Assembly (NCBI GenBank): GCA_001044195.1
Contig: LFCU01000038.1
Coordinates: 1 to 49,235, forward strand
DNA from: Candidatus Achromatium palustre
Lineage (GTDB): Bacteria; Pseudomonadota; Gammaproteobacteria; Chromatiales; Chromatiaceae
Direction: 5' to 3'
Length of the DNA stretch: 49,235 nt
Part shown: piece by piece, positions 27,908 through 37,330 of the stretch
Numbering within the stretch: the stretch's first letter is position 1
How the letters are laid out: each line of letters starts with the position of its first letter
Translations under genes and position numbers: made by a program
Notes under the pieces: generated by a model
The model's input: only the letters and a program-made list of their open reading frames with translations
Databases searched by the model: none
What the model was told of the DNA's origin: nothing

Positions 27908-28231
27908 ATGAATAAAGATATACTGGATGATTCCGTAGCAACCTTAACTAAAGCTGATATTGCCGAACACTTGTTTCACGAATTAGGCTTAAACAAACGT
28001 GAAGCTAAAGATGTCGTTGATTCATTTTTTGAAAGAATACGTGATGCCTTAGAAAATGAGCAGCAAGTTAAGTTGTCTGGCTTTGGAAACTTTGACTTAC
28101 GTAATAAAAAAGAACGTCCTGGGAGAAACCCTAAAACAGGCGAGGAAATTCCTATTTCCGCTAGACGAGTTGTTACATTTCGACCAGGTCAAAAATTAAA
28201 ATCAAGGGTTGAATCCTATGCTAGCGAGTAA
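27908..28231 (+). CDS. ihfA: Integration host factor alpha subunit
   Basis: IHF alpha pairs with IHF beta, bends DNA sharply and acts in transcription, replication and recombination. ATG 27908 gives 107 residues. The core [20 protein letters not shown] and the DNA-binding arm [20 protein letters not shown], with its intercalating proline, are intact. A TTG start at 27893 would add five residues. The protein has roughly ten extra N-terminal residues ([11 protein letters not shown]) compared with the usual start. The gene lies downstream of pheT, as usual, though with a gap of about 415 bases, and overlaps the next gene by 14 bases. Confidence 0.95.
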   Translation: MNKDILDDSVATLTKADIAEHLFHELGLNKREAKDVVDSFFERIRDALENEQQVKLSGFGNFDLRNKKERPGRNPKTGEEIPISARRVVTFRPGQKLKSRVESYASE

Positions 28232-28574
28232 TAACGTTACTGATTTAAAAACTCCTCCTAGTAAGCTTTATTTTACTATTGGAGAAGTAAGTAATATATG
28301 TGATGTTAAGCCACATGTATTGCGCTATTGGGAACAAGAGTTTCCCCAACTTAAACCTACCAAAAGACGTGGTAATAGGCGCTATTATCAACCACAAGAT
28401 GTGGCTATGGTGCGTAAAATACGTGGCTTATTGTATGATCAAGGTTTTACTATTTGTGGAGCTAGGCAACATCTTACGGATGATAATGGGGCTAGACATG
28501 AGTTACTTAAAGAACGCGAAATGATAAGACAGATGCGCTTGGAACTTGAAGAAATTCTTGTTATACTTCAATAA
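28218..28574 (+). CDS. MerR-family transcriptional regulator
   Basis: A 118-residue regulator. The winged-helix motif is [20 protein letters not shown] then [20 protein letters not shown], followed by a C-terminal coiled-coil helix. There is no ligand domain. ATG 28218 is preceded by AAGGG at 9 bases and lies inside the ihfA end, so translation is probably coupled. This small MerR-type gene after ihfA and before tRNA-Pro is a conserved gammaproteobacterial arrangement; its targets are not known. Confidence 0.92.
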   Translation: MLASNNVTDLKTPPSKLYFTIGEVSNICDVKPHVLRYWEQEFPQLKPTKRRGNRRYYQPQDVAMVRKIRGLLYDQGFTICGARQHLTDDNGARHELLKEREMIRQMRLELEEILVILQ

Positions 28575-28709
28575 CTATTATATTAAATAATAGATATAAT
28601 AGATATAATATTCATATAAATATTATACTAGCTTTTATAATTAATTAGATTTAACAGATAAAAATTTTAATTTTTTAAGACAAAGTCAAACATCTAACTA
28701 AAATTGATT

Positions 28710-28715
28710 TATAAT
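28710..28715 (+). promoter_or_regulatory. Possible -10 box of tRNA-Pro
   Basis: TATAAT lies 26 bases before the mature tRNA 5' end. No convincing -35 is seen, so co-transcription from upstream is also possible. Confidence 0.35.
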
Positions 28716-28741
28716 GTCTAAATAATTAAAAACTATAATTG

Positions 28742-28819
<78 letters not shown>

Positions 28820-28843
28820 TCGCAAATTTTGTAGTTTATAGAG

Positions 28844-28904
28844 CCTTACCACCTATCAGTTTGCATATCATTATAGGTATGTGTGAAATTGATAGGTAGC
28901 AAGG
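28844..28904. repeat. 61-bp inverted repeat after tRNA-Pro
   Basis: CCTTACCACCTATCAGTTT and AAATTGATAGGTAGCAAGG form an imperfect stem of about 19 bp with a short AT-rich loop region. It may end the tRNA transcript or be another small dispersed element. The fragment CTACCTATCAATTT at about 1349 is similar. Confidence 0.55.
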
Positions 28905-28964
28905 TTTTTGCTTTGGCATCAGAAAGTATTCATGGTAAATGAAGTTTTTTCTAAAGCATAGCTG

Positions 28965-29010
28965 GTGGGCAGTGCGCACCCTACTTGGTGGGCAGTGCCC
29001 ACCCTACTTG
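28965..29010. repeat. Tandem pair of GTGGGCAGTGCCCAC-type palindromes
   Basis: Two copies of TTGGTGGGCAGTGCCCACCC (the first with CGCACC in place of CCCACC), each about 20 bp. They lie just downstream of the AAA ATPase stop. Related GTAGGGTGGGCA pieces lie inside batD and near 42370 and 47040. Confidence 0.7.
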
Positions 29011-29014
29011 GCTT

Positions 29015-30538
29015 TTATTTGGATCTTAAATCCTGTGAGGCATTACGTGCTTCCCCTTTAATGACTATTTGCCGCAATCTCTCAATATGCTCACGTCTGG
29101 AACGGGCTAAAGGTACTATTTCATCTGCTGCACGTAATAGATCAAAAGTCTCAATTTCGCGCTGACCATCCATAAAAGCAGGGAATAACGCATCATTTAC
29201 TATGGCTTCTAGTTCAGCACCTACAAAACTCTCTGTAGCTTGCACCACTGCTGCTAGATCAAAACGCTGTTGTACCATAGTTATGCCTTTACGTCGCAGA
29301 TGTACTATTAAAATTTGTTCACGTTCTATAGGAGTGGGCAAATCAAGAAAAAACAGCTCATCAAACCGCCCTTTACGTAATAACTCTGGTGGTAATTTTT
29401 CAGTATCATTAGCAGTTGCAAATACAAAGACTGGGGCCTGCTTTTCCTGCATCCAAGTCAAAAAAGTAGCTAAGACTCGTCTTGCAGTACCACCATCCCC
29501 ACCTGAACCAGCAAAGGCTTTTTCAATCTCATCTACCCACAATACACATGGTGCTATTACTTCAGCAATCTGTATAGCTTCTCGAATATTTTTTTCAGAA
29601 GCTCCAAGTAAGCCTCCAAACACAGCACCCATATCCAAACGTAATAGTGGCATTTTCCAGAGACCAGCAGTCATCTTCGCGCATAGACTTTTGCCAGTGC
29701 CAGGAATACCTATTAAAGCAATACCTTTGGGAACTTCAAGCCCATATTCTTTAGCTGCATCAGTGAATGCCATACAGCGCCGTTCAAGCCATTCTTTCAA
29801 AACATCTAAACCACCTACACGTTCCATAGGTTCTACATAAGGATAAAGTTCTAAAGCACCACTTTCGCGAATAATAGCACGTTTTTCTTCATTAATCAGA
29901 TCAATACAATTTTCATCCAGGCCATCAGTACCTCTAACTACAGCTTTTTGAAACACTCTACGTGCTTGGGTGCTAGTCAATCCCAAAGCCGCTTCTACAA
30001 GTTTGGCTCGTAATGCAGTCTTGATTTGGCGTAAAGCTCCAGTAGCACCAATACTACGTTCCAAAATAATATCCATTTCTACAAGATTAGGTTTAGCCAA
30101 TTCAATAACTGGAATATCAGCTTTTAGTTCCAAAGGCAAACAATATTCTGGAGTGGTAATGATGATATTTTTACGAGGGGTACATTCTGGTAGGTTAGCA
30201 GCTAAATTGCGCAGACCGCGCACAACACTGCGTCGTGCTTCCCAAATCTGGTGAAAATCCTTAAGAATAAAGGTCGCCCCACCCTTATAGTCTCGTAAGA
30301 TGCGCAATAGAGTATCTGGAGTGGCCTCACGTTTGTCGTCAAATGGAATTTGGCTTTGTTTTAGACATATAAACTGATCTACTATATCCCAAGTATATAG
30401 CCCTTCATAAGCAGGCCAGCTACGGTGTTGTGTTAATTCACGTATTTCTTGTAAAACGCGGATTTCTTCGTTGGATACCACATTGATAACTGCAATATGG
30501 GCATCAAGACAAAGTTTAATTTCGTCTTGTAGATTCAA
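29015..30538 (-). CDS. Ycf46-like AAA family ATPase
   Basis: A 507-residue ATPase. The N-terminal half (about residues 1-240) resembles Ycf46 proteins; the C-terminal half is a complete AAA domain: Walker A GIPGTGKS, Walker [12 protein letters not shown], sensor ATAND, and second-region arginines in [12 protein letters not shown], then a helical lid. The start codon is TTG at 30538. AAGGAA lies about 8 bases upstream and the stop of the preceding radical-SAM gene is 2 bases away, so translation is coupled. Ycf46 in cyanobacteria and plastids has been linked to photosynthesis under low CO2; the role in this organism is open. A remodelling ATPase serving the radical-SAM partner is an inference. 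Confidence 0.85.
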   Translation of the reverse strand: MNLQDEIKLCLDAHIAVINVVSNEEIRVLQEIRELTQHRSWPAYEGLYTWDIVDQFICLKQSQIPFDDKREATPDTLLRILRDYKGGATFILKDFHQIWEARRSVVRGLRNLAANLPECTPRKNIIITTPEYCLPLELKADIPVIELAKPNLVEMDIILERSIGATGALRQIKTALRAKLVEAALGLTSTQARRVFQKAVVRGTDGLDENCIDLINEEKRAIIRESGALELYPYVEPMERVGGLDVLKEWLERRCMAFTDAAKEYGLEVPKGIALIGIPGTGKSLCAKMTAGLWKMPLLRLDMGAVFGGLLGASEKNIREAIQIAEVIAPCVLWVDEIEKAFAGSGGDGGTARRVLATFLTWMQEKQAPVFVFATANDTEKLPPELLRKGRFDELFFLDLPTPIEREQILIVHLRRKGITMVQQRFDLAAVVQATESFVGAELEAIVNDALFPAFMDGQREIETFDLLRAADEIVPLARSRREHIERLRQIVIKGEARNASQDLRSK

Positions 30539-30540
30539 AA

Positions 30541-31140
30541 CTATGTTCCTTTCAAATTATTAGATCTGGCTGGAAATCCTGTAGCAGTTATTATACCAGT
30601 CTTGGCTATGTGATATTCAACACAACGTGGTTTAAATACGTGGTTACGATAGCGGTTGCTAAGATGTACTAATTCTTGATTGGCACTAGCTAGGAGCGGG
30701 TGTTTGGTGTGGCGTTGTTGTTGGTATGGTCCTGCAATTAGTAAGTCACAAAATGTTAGGAGGCGTTTTGTGCCAGGATTTATTTGATATTGTAATTGTT
30801 TAGCTTGGTATTGCAGTTTAGCCCAAGTAAATCCAGTAAATATTACAATGCCTTTGCCAGCCTGTTGCAGTTGTTCTGCAAGGTAAGCTAAAGGAAGGGC
30901 TTGAGTAAATGGTTCTCCGCCAGAAAAGCTCACACCTTCAGTATCTTTTTCAGCTAAAAGTCTTGCAGCTAGATCTGCTACTGTATATTCATCTCCTCCT
31001 GCAAAGGGCCAAAATTCGGGGTTAAAACAGCCAGGACAACGGAACGGGCAACCTTGGAGCCATATAACAGATCGTAATCCAGGACCATTTGCGTATGATT
31101 GTGCTAAATATGCAGCTATTTGTAATGTTTGATCTGCCAT
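30541..31140 (-). CDS. Radical SAM activating-enzyme-like protein (NrdG/PflA type)
   Basis: A 199-residue protein with the 4Fe-4S motif CPFRCPGC in WLQGCPFRCPGCFNPEFWPF (about residues 28-47), and the SAM-contact region GVSFSGGEPFTQ. It lacks other domains and matches small activases that install glycyl radicals. No glycyl-radical enzyme gene lies nearby, so the target is not evident. It is the first gene of a two-gene operon with the Ycf46-like ATPase, 2 bases downstream. Its C-terminus has conserved-looking Cys and His (KPRCVEYHIAKTGIITATGF). Confidence 0.87.
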   Translation of the reverse strand: MADQTLQIAAYLAQSYANGPGLRSVIWLQGCPFRCPGCFNPEFWPFAGGDEYTVADLAARLLAEKDTEGVSFSGGEPFTQALPLAYLAEQLQQAGKGIVIFTGFTWAKLQYQAKQLQYQINPGTKRLLTFCDLLIAGPYQQQRHTKHPLLASANQELVHLSNRYRNHVFKPRCVEYHIAKTGIITATGFPARSNNLKGT

Positions 31141-31269
31141 TGTCTAAAACTCGATGTTCAAAAGTTAGTATCTGTTAATATTCTAACATCATGTGTTGCA
31201 AGGGATTTATAGGAGATACCATACAAAATGCCTTGCAGAATGAAACGACCAAAAAATATATTTGTATTA

Positions 31270-31300
31270 CTCGACTATCCAGTTTTTTGACTTAACAAAA
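31270..31300 (+). repeat. Element B end (partial copy 3)
   Basis: CTCGACTATCCAGTTTTTTG with ACTTAAC following matches the left end of element B copy 1. The opposite end is absent. It lies inside element E. Confidence 0.6.
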
Positions 31301-31309
31301 ATTGCGTAT

Positions 31310-31399
31310 GGATTCCTGCTTTCGCAGGAATGACGGGTGGGTCATTCAACGGACAGCAGATTTTTCATCAAGTCGTCATTCCTGCGAAAGCAGGAATCC
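31310..31399. repeat. Inverted repeat of GGATTCCTGCTTTCGCAGGA type
   Basis: GGATTCCTGCTTTCGCAGGA plus ATGACG (31310-31335) and its exact reverse complement (31374-31399) frame 38 bases. Each arm also contains a small internal hairpin, CCTGCTTTCGCAGG. Similar palindromes are widespread repeats in proteobacteria. Confidence 0.75.
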
Positions 31400-31502
31400 A
31401 GTATTATAAATTTCAATTGTATTATATAAACATTTTCTAAATTTTGAACATCGAGTAAAATATAGCGGTTGGGTTGATGGCCTTATCGTCAACCAAACCA
31501 TA

Positions 31503-33332
31503 CTACGAAATTGGATAGAGATTAGGTAGTGGGGAAGTAGAAGCTTGAGTATCTTTGGGGGCTTTTGCATTTATAAACGATGCTAATCTCTCCCAGGCTA
31601 ATTTTCCATCCCAACTATTAGCATTTGCATGAGCGGCATATAATTGTCGATCCAATTCCTGCAACACTATAACTATAGTTGGATCATCTGAATATGCAGC
31701 CAACTCCTCAAGACGTTTTGGCGGATGTTCAGGCCACTGCATAGCTCCCAAAGCCAGCAATGCTTGCTTGGTAGCCTTCACATCATTAGCATAGCAGCTC
31801 TGTTGAATCTGCTTTTTGATTTTAGCATGGCTAGTTGCGATTGCCGTATTTGTTATATTCAGTTGTCTAGCAAGTTTATGACGTTGCCAATAATTTCTCA
31901 AAAACCAGAATAGAGTTATTACCCAAGTAAATCCTAATATTCCCGCGATCCATATCCAAAAATTGTCAGTAGATCTTATAGGGTGTGATGAATTAATATT
32001 GGATGCCTTCATATTGCTAGATTTTGCAGGCTGTGCTTGCGATTTAGCTACTATTTGCGGTGATATTTTAGAATTATTACTATGGGAGCTAGTAGGGTGG
32101 GCATTGCCCACATGGCTATTTCCAACTGCTGGCAAAACCTCAATAAGTTTAGAAGGCAGACGAGCAATCTCAAGCTGATTAGTAACAGTATTCCACCAAG
32201 CTAAACTAATTTCTGGCATAGTAAATGTACCCAATTGTGTGGGCCGAATTAAATGCTTAAACTGTTTAAATGCCACCACACCATCATCTACAGCATTAGT
32301 CTCTTGAACAATTTTATCTGGATACAAATTAATACCAACTGGCATAGCAAACTTTAGATCTGGCAATTGTGCAGCACTAAGGCTTTGAGCTTTAATAGTT
32401 ATAGTACGAGTAACCGCCTCTCCAAGACGCAGCTTAAGCTCATTAGGTTGCCAAATTTCAGAAATCTCTAACGCTTTAGCTGGCAACCAAGGCGTATGAG
32501 TCCCAGGCGGCTGAGGTTTAACATCTAGGATAATACTATGGCCACGCTTTTGTATTGGACGAGTAAATGGATTGCTTAAACGACTAAATGGATCCCCAAA
32601 CGGTATTCTAAAAAACGGATCTCGTAAAATCAGATTTTTTGTTTTAGGTTCTGGTATCATCACCGTAAATACTGGCGGCTCAATAGTAACTAAACCACTA
32701 CGTTGCGGAAATATGGCATAACGACGCTCGATAACACTATAGTGTATCCCATATCGTTTAGCTTTATAGGTTCTATCATCACCTAAGCGTTCTAATATAG
32801 TATTCTCAGCTCTAGGTTCACGTAAACTAGCCCGTTGCATTGGTACTTTTGAAAAAATACGTAATGTATAAATTACTTGACCTTGAATATATGGAGTTTT
32901 TGTATCAGTGTCTACTTCGAGAAATATTGGGCTAGATTTACCAATGTTCCCTGCTTTATCTTCTGGTAAGACCTCTACTTTGATAGGTTGGCTTGAGGTA
33001 GAGCCAAGGTGTAGGGCTGGGATGGTTAAGTTACCATTGCGTTTTGGTATAATGACTAATTGCCATTCGCGAGTAGAATTAGTTTGACCATTGATTATAG
33101 TCATGCGTGTACTTTGGGCTTGGCTTAGGATAGTAAAATCTTTGTTTAATACGGTAAAATCAGGATGGCCTTGACCTGATCCAGTCGCTGTTATGCTTAA
33201 GTTTAGACTTTCACCTTCAATAATGCGGGCGCGATCTGGAGTTACATTAAGAGTAACAGCCTGAACAATATTGATGAATAGTAAGATTACAATATATAGA
33301 TAAACATTAAGTAACGTTTTGTAGTTCATCAT
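31503..33332 (-). CDS. batD: BatD-like aerotolerance membrane protein
   Basis: A 609-residue protein of the BatD (oxygen tolerance) family, usually partner of BatA/B/C with MoxR. It has an N-terminal signal or membrane segment (LYIVILLFINIVQA), a large beta-rich periplasmic region with the family starts TLNVTPDRARIIEGESLNLS and PEDKAGNIGKSSPIFLEVD, a polar Ser/Asn-rich linker, one transmembrane helix (FWIWIAGILGFTWVITLFWF), and a cytoplasmic helical tail. The linker contains VGNSHVGNAHPTSSH, the translation of an in-frame palindromic repeat (about 32090-32116). batA and batB are not downstream in the window. ATG 33332 and 33329 are adjacent. Confidence 0.88.
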   Translation of the reverse strand: MMNYKTLLNVYLYIVILLFINIVQAVTLNVTPDRARIIEGESLNLSITATGSGQGHPDFTVLNKDFTILSQAQSTRMTIINGQTNSTREWQLVIIPKRNGNLTIPALHLGSTSSQPIKVEVLPEDKAGNIGKSSPIFLEVDTDTKTPYIQGQVIYTLRIFSKVPMQRASLREPRAENTILERLGDDRTYKAKRYGIHYSVIERRYAIFPQRSGLVTIEPPVFTVMIPEPKTKNLILRDPFFRIPFGDPFSRLSNPFTRPIQKRGHSIILDVKPQPPGTHTPWLPAKALEISEIWQPNELKLRLGEAVTRTITIKAQSLSAAQLPDLKFAMPVGINLYPDKIVQETNAVDDGVVAFKQFKHLIRPTQLGTFTMPEISLAWWNTVTNQLEIARLPSKLIEVLPAVGNSHVGNAHPTSSHSNNSKISPQIVAKSQAQPAKSSNMKASNINSSHPIRSTDNFWIWIAGILGFTWVITLFWFLRNYWQRHKLARQLNITNTAIATSHAKIKKQIQQSCYANDVKATKQALLALGAMQWPEHPPKRLEELAAYSDDPTIVIVLQELDRQLYAAHANANSWDGKLAWERLASFINAKAPKDTQASTSPLPNLYPIS

Positions 33333-33429
33333 ATTATGCTAGAATATATTTTTTAATTTTGAAAGTTATGACATTGTGCCGTATATTTTTGAAAATTCCA
33401 ATTCAAAATTCCAATTCAAAGATCTAAAA

Positions 33430-34503
33430 CTACTCAATTACGGCGGCAGCTTTAATCTGTGCCCAAATACGCATTCCAGGACATAACTTTAACATAGTAG
33501 CTGAACGTTTCGTTAACCGTGCCAAAAGATACAAGTCATCACAAACTAAACGTACCAGTAACAAAGCCGGGTGCGCATCCTGGCCAATTTCTGCAATAGT
33601 AACTTGTAGACGGTTCATAATACTGGCATCATTATTTATAGTAAGTGCCAAGCTAACATCTCTAGCCAACACTCTAAGACGTATAGAATGCCCTATTGTC
33701 TGGCTACCATCCCTGACCCACAATATACCACCACTACATGTAACCTGCATCAGATGCCAATCCAAATCCCGTGCAGTCACAACTCCATTTAAGACAACAC
33801 CAGCTTCCTCTCCAAATCGTATTGGAATATCAAGCCGAGCCAATATTTCACCTAAAGGCCCATTGGCAATAACACGGCCTGATTCCAATACTACCAGATA
33901 ATCTGCTAAACGCGCTATTTCATCATGAGCATGGCTTACATATAGGATCGGAATATTTAACTCTTGTGGTAAGCATTCTAAATACGGCAATATTTCCTGC
34001 TTTCGTGCATGATCTAACGAGGCTAATGGTTCATCCATTAGTAATAGTTTAGGGCTGGTAACCAGGGATCTTGCTATCGCTACACGCTGGCGTTCACCAC
34101 CAGAAAGACGGGCGGGAAATCTTGTGAGTAAAGGTTTAATGCCTAATAATTTAATAACATGTTCTGGATTGATATGGCGTTGAGTTTTAGGAGTGCGTTG
34201 TAGGCCATATTCAATATTTTTTAGTACTGTTAGATGTGGAAACAATTGTGCATCTTGAAAAACAAAACCAACAGCACGGCGACATACAGGGATAAATAAG
34301 TTTTGAGTGCTATCTTGCCATATTGTATCCTGTACTTGACAATACCCATGAGCCTTTTCTAATCCAGCAATAAGACGCAATAATGTCGTTTTTCCAGTAC
34401 CTGATGCTCCAAACAGTGCTGTAATGCCTGTATCTGGCAATATTAATTTCGTATTTAATGTGAAATTTGGTCTATTAAGGGAAAAACGTGCAATAATACT
34501 CAT
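33430..34503 (-). CDS. modC: Molybdate ABC transporter ATP-binding protein
   Basis: A 357-residue ATPase of the molybdate importer. Walker A is GASGTGKTT (about residues 32-40), Q-loop VFQDAQLFPHL, signature LSGGERQRVAIARSL, Walker B LLLMDEPLASLD and switch His in YVSHAHDE. The C-terminal third carries the TOBE/Mop-like regulatory domain (LRVLARDVSLAL, LVRLVCDDLYLLARLT) typical of ModC. It starts 29 bases after modB in the same direction. ModC hydrolyses ATP to drive molybdate uptake through ModB. Confidence 0.94.
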   Translation of the reverse strand: MSIIARFSLNRPNFTLNTKLILPDTGITALFGASGTGKTTLLRLIAGLEKAHGYCQVQDTIWQDSTQNLFIPVCRRAVGFVFQDAQLFPHLTVLKNIEYGLQRTPKTQRHINPEHVIKLLGIKPLLTRFPARLSGGERQRVAIARSLVTSPKLLLMDEPLASLDHARKQEILPYLECLPQELNIPILYVSHAHDEIARLADYLVVLESGRVIANGPLGEILARLDIPIRFGEEAGVVLNGVVTARDLDWHLMQVTCSGGILWVRDGSQTIGHSIRLRVLARDVSLALTINNDASIMNRLQVTIAEIGQDAHPALLLVRLVCDDLYLLARLTKRSATMLKLCPGMRIWAQIKAAAVIE

Positions 34504-34532
34504 GAGATAATTATATACTGCATTCTATTGAA

Positions 34533-35201
34533 TTATATTTTGGGTCTTTGCTGAATAAAACTAAGAATCAGCAAAGTCATAAAAGAAAATATAGTTAACA
34601 GTCCCGCAAGCCAATGAGCCGCGTTATATTCTAAAGCCTCAACATGATTATAAATCGCAACTGATACTACCTGGGTTGTGCCAGGAATATTACCGCCAAG
34701 CATTAGTACTACTCCAAATTCTCCTACAGTATGCGCAAATACTAAGACTATTGCCGTAACAAAACCTGGCCAAGCTAAAGGAATAGCGATAGTAAAAAAT
34801 CTATCAATTGGCCCTGCACGCAAAGTCGCAGCTACTTCTAAAGGGCGTACCCCTAAATTAGCAAAAGCATTTTGGAGGGGTTGGAGGGCAAATGGCAATG
34901 AATAGATCATTGAACCTATAACTAATCCCCAAAAAGTAAATGGTAATCTTCCTAAGCCAAGATAGGTAGTTATCCAACCTATAGGTCCATTTGGGCCTAA
35001 CAATAATAATAGATAAAATCCAAGCACTGTAGGTGGAAGTACCAACGATAGGTTGGCTAAAGAACTTACAACTCTAGATAATTTAGTATTAGTCCAGGTA
35101 AGCCACCAAGCCAATGGTGTTGCTATTAGTAACAAAAGGATCGTTGTTACTGTAGCTAGTTTTAAGGTTAGCCATAAGGCTATAAGGTCAGTTTGATTCA
35201 T
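34533..35201 (-). CDS. modB: Molybdate ABC transporter permease
   Basis: A 222-residue inner-membrane permease. It has about five or six hydrophobic helices and the permease signature EVAATLRAGPIDRFFTIAIP (EAA loop), which contacts ModC. VLPPTVLGFYLLLLLGPNGP is characteristic of ModB. modA, normally the first gene of this operon, is not present; upstream lies a divergent kinase gene. Confidence 0.93.
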   Translation of the reverse strand: MNQTDLIALWLTLKLATVTTILLLLIATPLAWWLTWTNTKLSRVVSSLANLSLVLPPTVLGFYLLLLLGPNGPIGWITTYLGLGRLPFTFWGLVIGSMIYSLPFALQPLQNAFANLGVRPLEVAATLRAGPIDRFFTIAIPLAWPGFVTAIVLVFAHTVGEFGVVLMLGGNIPGTTQVVSVAIYNHVEALEYNAAHWLAGLLTIFSFMTLLILSFIQQRPKI

Positions 35202-35294
35202 ATCTTGGAATACTGAATATTAATGGTTAAGTAATATTGTTTAAGCAAATCTTATTCCAAAATGTAATATTCTTTCCGATTAATGGTAATATTC

Positions 35295-35323
35295 TTGCCA
35301 GATAAATGTGAATACAATATTAT
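35295..35323 (+). promoter_or_regulatory. Probable promoter of the kinase gene
   Basis: TTGCCA at 35295-35300 and TATTAT at 35318-35323, 17 bases apart, in the divergent region between modB and the kinase. The start codon lies 32 bases after the -10 box. Confidence 0.5.
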
Positions 35324-35355
35324 TATTATAAAATACATTATAAAATCGAAATATC

Positions 35356-36279
35356 ATGACACCTACAGCTAATCAACAGCGACATTGTTTACCTCAAGGC
35401 ACCGTACTGGATTGCTATCGAATCGACAAAGTTATAGGAAGCGGTGGATTTAGTCTCATATATGTTGCAGAAGATGAAGATACAGGCGGTGAAGTAGTAA
35501 TAAAAGAACTTATGCCTAAAAAGTTTGCCCGTCGTGATGAAAGTTTTCGTGTGATCCCAATGGACGAAAAAGCTATAGACAATCTCAATCGCGGACGAGC
35601 ACTATTTTTTCAGGAAGTGGCAGCACTTTCCGCCTTACGCCATAAACATATTGTAGCAATACGCAGCTTCTTTCTTGAAAATAGAACTTCATATATAGTT
35701 ATGGAATACTATCGAGGCAAAAACCTAGCAACCTATATCAAACAACGCCAAGGCGACCTAAGCACCAATTTTATCTTACGGATATTTGAGCCAATATTAG
35801 AAGCTGTAGAAATGATACATTCACGCCAATATCTACATTTAGATATCAAACCCAATAATATACATCTATGTCCTGGAAATGTCCCAGTATTACTAGATTT
35901 TGGGGCTGTACAAAAAATATCTCGTGATACTAAACAACGCAAAAGTGGCCAAGTAATTACAGCAGGTTATTCTCCTATGGAACAATACTATCAAAGTGGT
36001 ATGATTGGGCCATGGAGCGATATTTATGCAATTGGAGCCAGTATTCGTGCTTGTATTGAGGCTCGTGCTCCTATGACAGCTGTTGAAAGACATAGCAATG
36101 ATACTATGATTCCAGCTATACAGGCTTTTAAAGGACGATATCCAGATTATCTTTTAGGCTCTATTGATTGGGCTATGGCTATGGACCCTCAGCAACGCCC
36201 TCAAAATGGTGGTGAATTACTGGCTGCGATTAAGAGTAAACGTGGACGACCTAGAGCTGGATACAAAAAAGCACATTAG
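35356..36279 (+). CDS. Serine/threonine protein kinase (Hanks type)
   Basis: A 307-residue, single-domain soluble kinase. Glycine loop GSGGFSLIYVAE (about residues 28-39), catalytic lysine in VVIKEL, hinge VMEYYRGKNL, catalytic loop HLDIKPNN (HLD in place of HRD), metal-binding LLDFGAVQ, and a GYSPMEQY motif in the activation segment. It ends soon after the kinase fold with a basic tail and has no membrane or sensor domain. A PP2C phosphatase follows 42 bases downstream; the pair probably forms a reversible phosphorylation switch. Substrates are not evident. Confidence 0.92.
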   Translation: MTPTANQQRHCLPQGTVLDCYRIDKVIGSGGFSLIYVAEDEDTGGEVVIKELMPKKFARRDESFRVIPMDEKAIDNLNRGRALFFQEVAALSALRHKHIVAIRSFFLENRTSYIVMEYYRGKNLATYIKQRQGDLSTNFILRIFEPILEAVEMIHSRQYLHLDIKPNNIHLCPGNVPVLLDFGAVQKISRDTKQRKSGQVITAGYSPMEQYYQSGMIGPWSDIYAIGASIRACIEARAPMTAVERHSNDTMIPAIQAFKGRYPDYLLGSIDWAMAMDPQQRPQNGGELLAAIKSKRGRPRAGYKKAH

Positions 36280-36321
36280 AATTTCGTGAATCATGGTTCA
36301 AAAAAATAATAGTCTCAATAC

Positions 36322-37203
36322 ATGATAGAAGTAGCTACTACTAGTTTGATTGGCAATCGTAAAATCAATCAAGATCGTTGCTTAGTTTTACAAGATAAAC
36401 GCACGATTTTTTTGCTACTTGCTGATGGATTAGGTGGACATCCTAAAGGCGAAGTAGCAGCGCAGCTCTTAATGGATGTTGGTAAACATGCCTTTACGCA
36501 TACTCCTAAACCTATCCCAAATCCGCAAAGATTTTTAGAAGAAATACTACATACTACTCACAAAACCATATTAAAATTTGGAGAACAGCAACATCCTACT
36601 ATAAATCCTAAAACTACAGCAGTATTGGCCTTAATACAGGTAGGCTATCTATTTTGGATTCATGTAGGAGATAGTAGACTCTATATTTTTAGAAATCGTA
36701 AGATGTTAATGCGATCTCGTGATCACTCAGTATTAGAAGCCATGCATAGTACTGGTCTACCACCATCACTTAAGAGTAAAAGTAAAGCTCATTATCGTAA
36801 CATGGTGACTAATTGTCTTGGGAGTGCTAAAAAAAGCATTACAGCGCAAAAAAATCATCCAGTTCCTTTAGAATCCTTAGATGCAGTAATATTATGTTCG
36901 GATGGGTTATGGGGGCAATTTACGGATGCATCTCTTGGAAAGTATATCACTGATCACGATCCAGTAGAGGTTATATCTAATCTATTAGCCCAAAAAGCAG
37001 TCCAAATGGCATCTCCTAGCAGCGATAATGTCACTTTAATTTTATTGCGTTGGTTAGGTAATCTGTTTACCAAGAAACAGAAATCCAGTTTTACAACTAC
37101 ATCTCAAACTAATTCATTACAAACTTCAGAGCCAGATCCCAAGTTAGAGGATGCCATTGCGACATTAGAAGCTGTAATTGAAGAGTTTTCATCTAAGCAA
37201 TGA
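36322..37203 (+). CDS. PP2C-type serine/threonine phosphatase
   Basis: A 293-residue Mg/Mn-dependent phosphatase. The motifs are in order: NRKINQDRC (Arg and Asp of the metal site), LLADGLGGHPKGE, a GDSRLYIF core, SDGLWGQF and SDNVTLILL. All metal-binding Asp residues appear present. A 55-residue polar tail follows the catalytic domain and ends in an acidic amphipathic helix. It likely opposes the upstream kinase. A mobile element begins 128 bases downstream. Confidence 0.93.
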   Translation: MIEVATTSLIGNRKINQDRCLVLQDKRTIFLLLADGLGGHPKGEVAAQLLMDVGKHAFTHTPKPIPNPQRFLEEILHTTHKTILKFGEQQHPTINPKTTAVLALIQVGYLFWIHVGDSRLYIFRNRKMLMRSRDHSVLEAMHSTGLPPSLKSKSKAHYRNMVTNCLGSAKKSITAQKNHPVPLESLDAVILCSDGLWGQFTDASLGKYITDHDPVEVISNLLAQKAVQMASPSSDNVTLILLRWLGNLFTKKQKSSFTTTSQTNSLQTSEPDPKLEDAIATLEAVIEEFSSKQ

Positions 37204-37330
37204 TGACTGTAGGTTATGCATTGCGTACCATCTCATCTGCTTCCATAAGCAAAGACATATATTTTGGGTTAGCAGATCGTTTTTACCCTTCGATAAAACT
37301 GATTAACTGGCTCAATACACATAGTTTGAC

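Larger units (their letters stand above)
31150..31455. mobile_element. Element E copy 2 (306 bp) containing nested repeats
   Basis: The termini CTCGATGTTCAAAAGTTAG and CTAAATTTTGAACATCGAG are inverted repeats. Both flanks read TAAAA (31145-31149 and 31456-31460), a 5-bp duplication. It is longer than copy 1 because an element B end (31270 on) and a hairpin (31310-31399) lie inside it. Confidence 0.72.
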
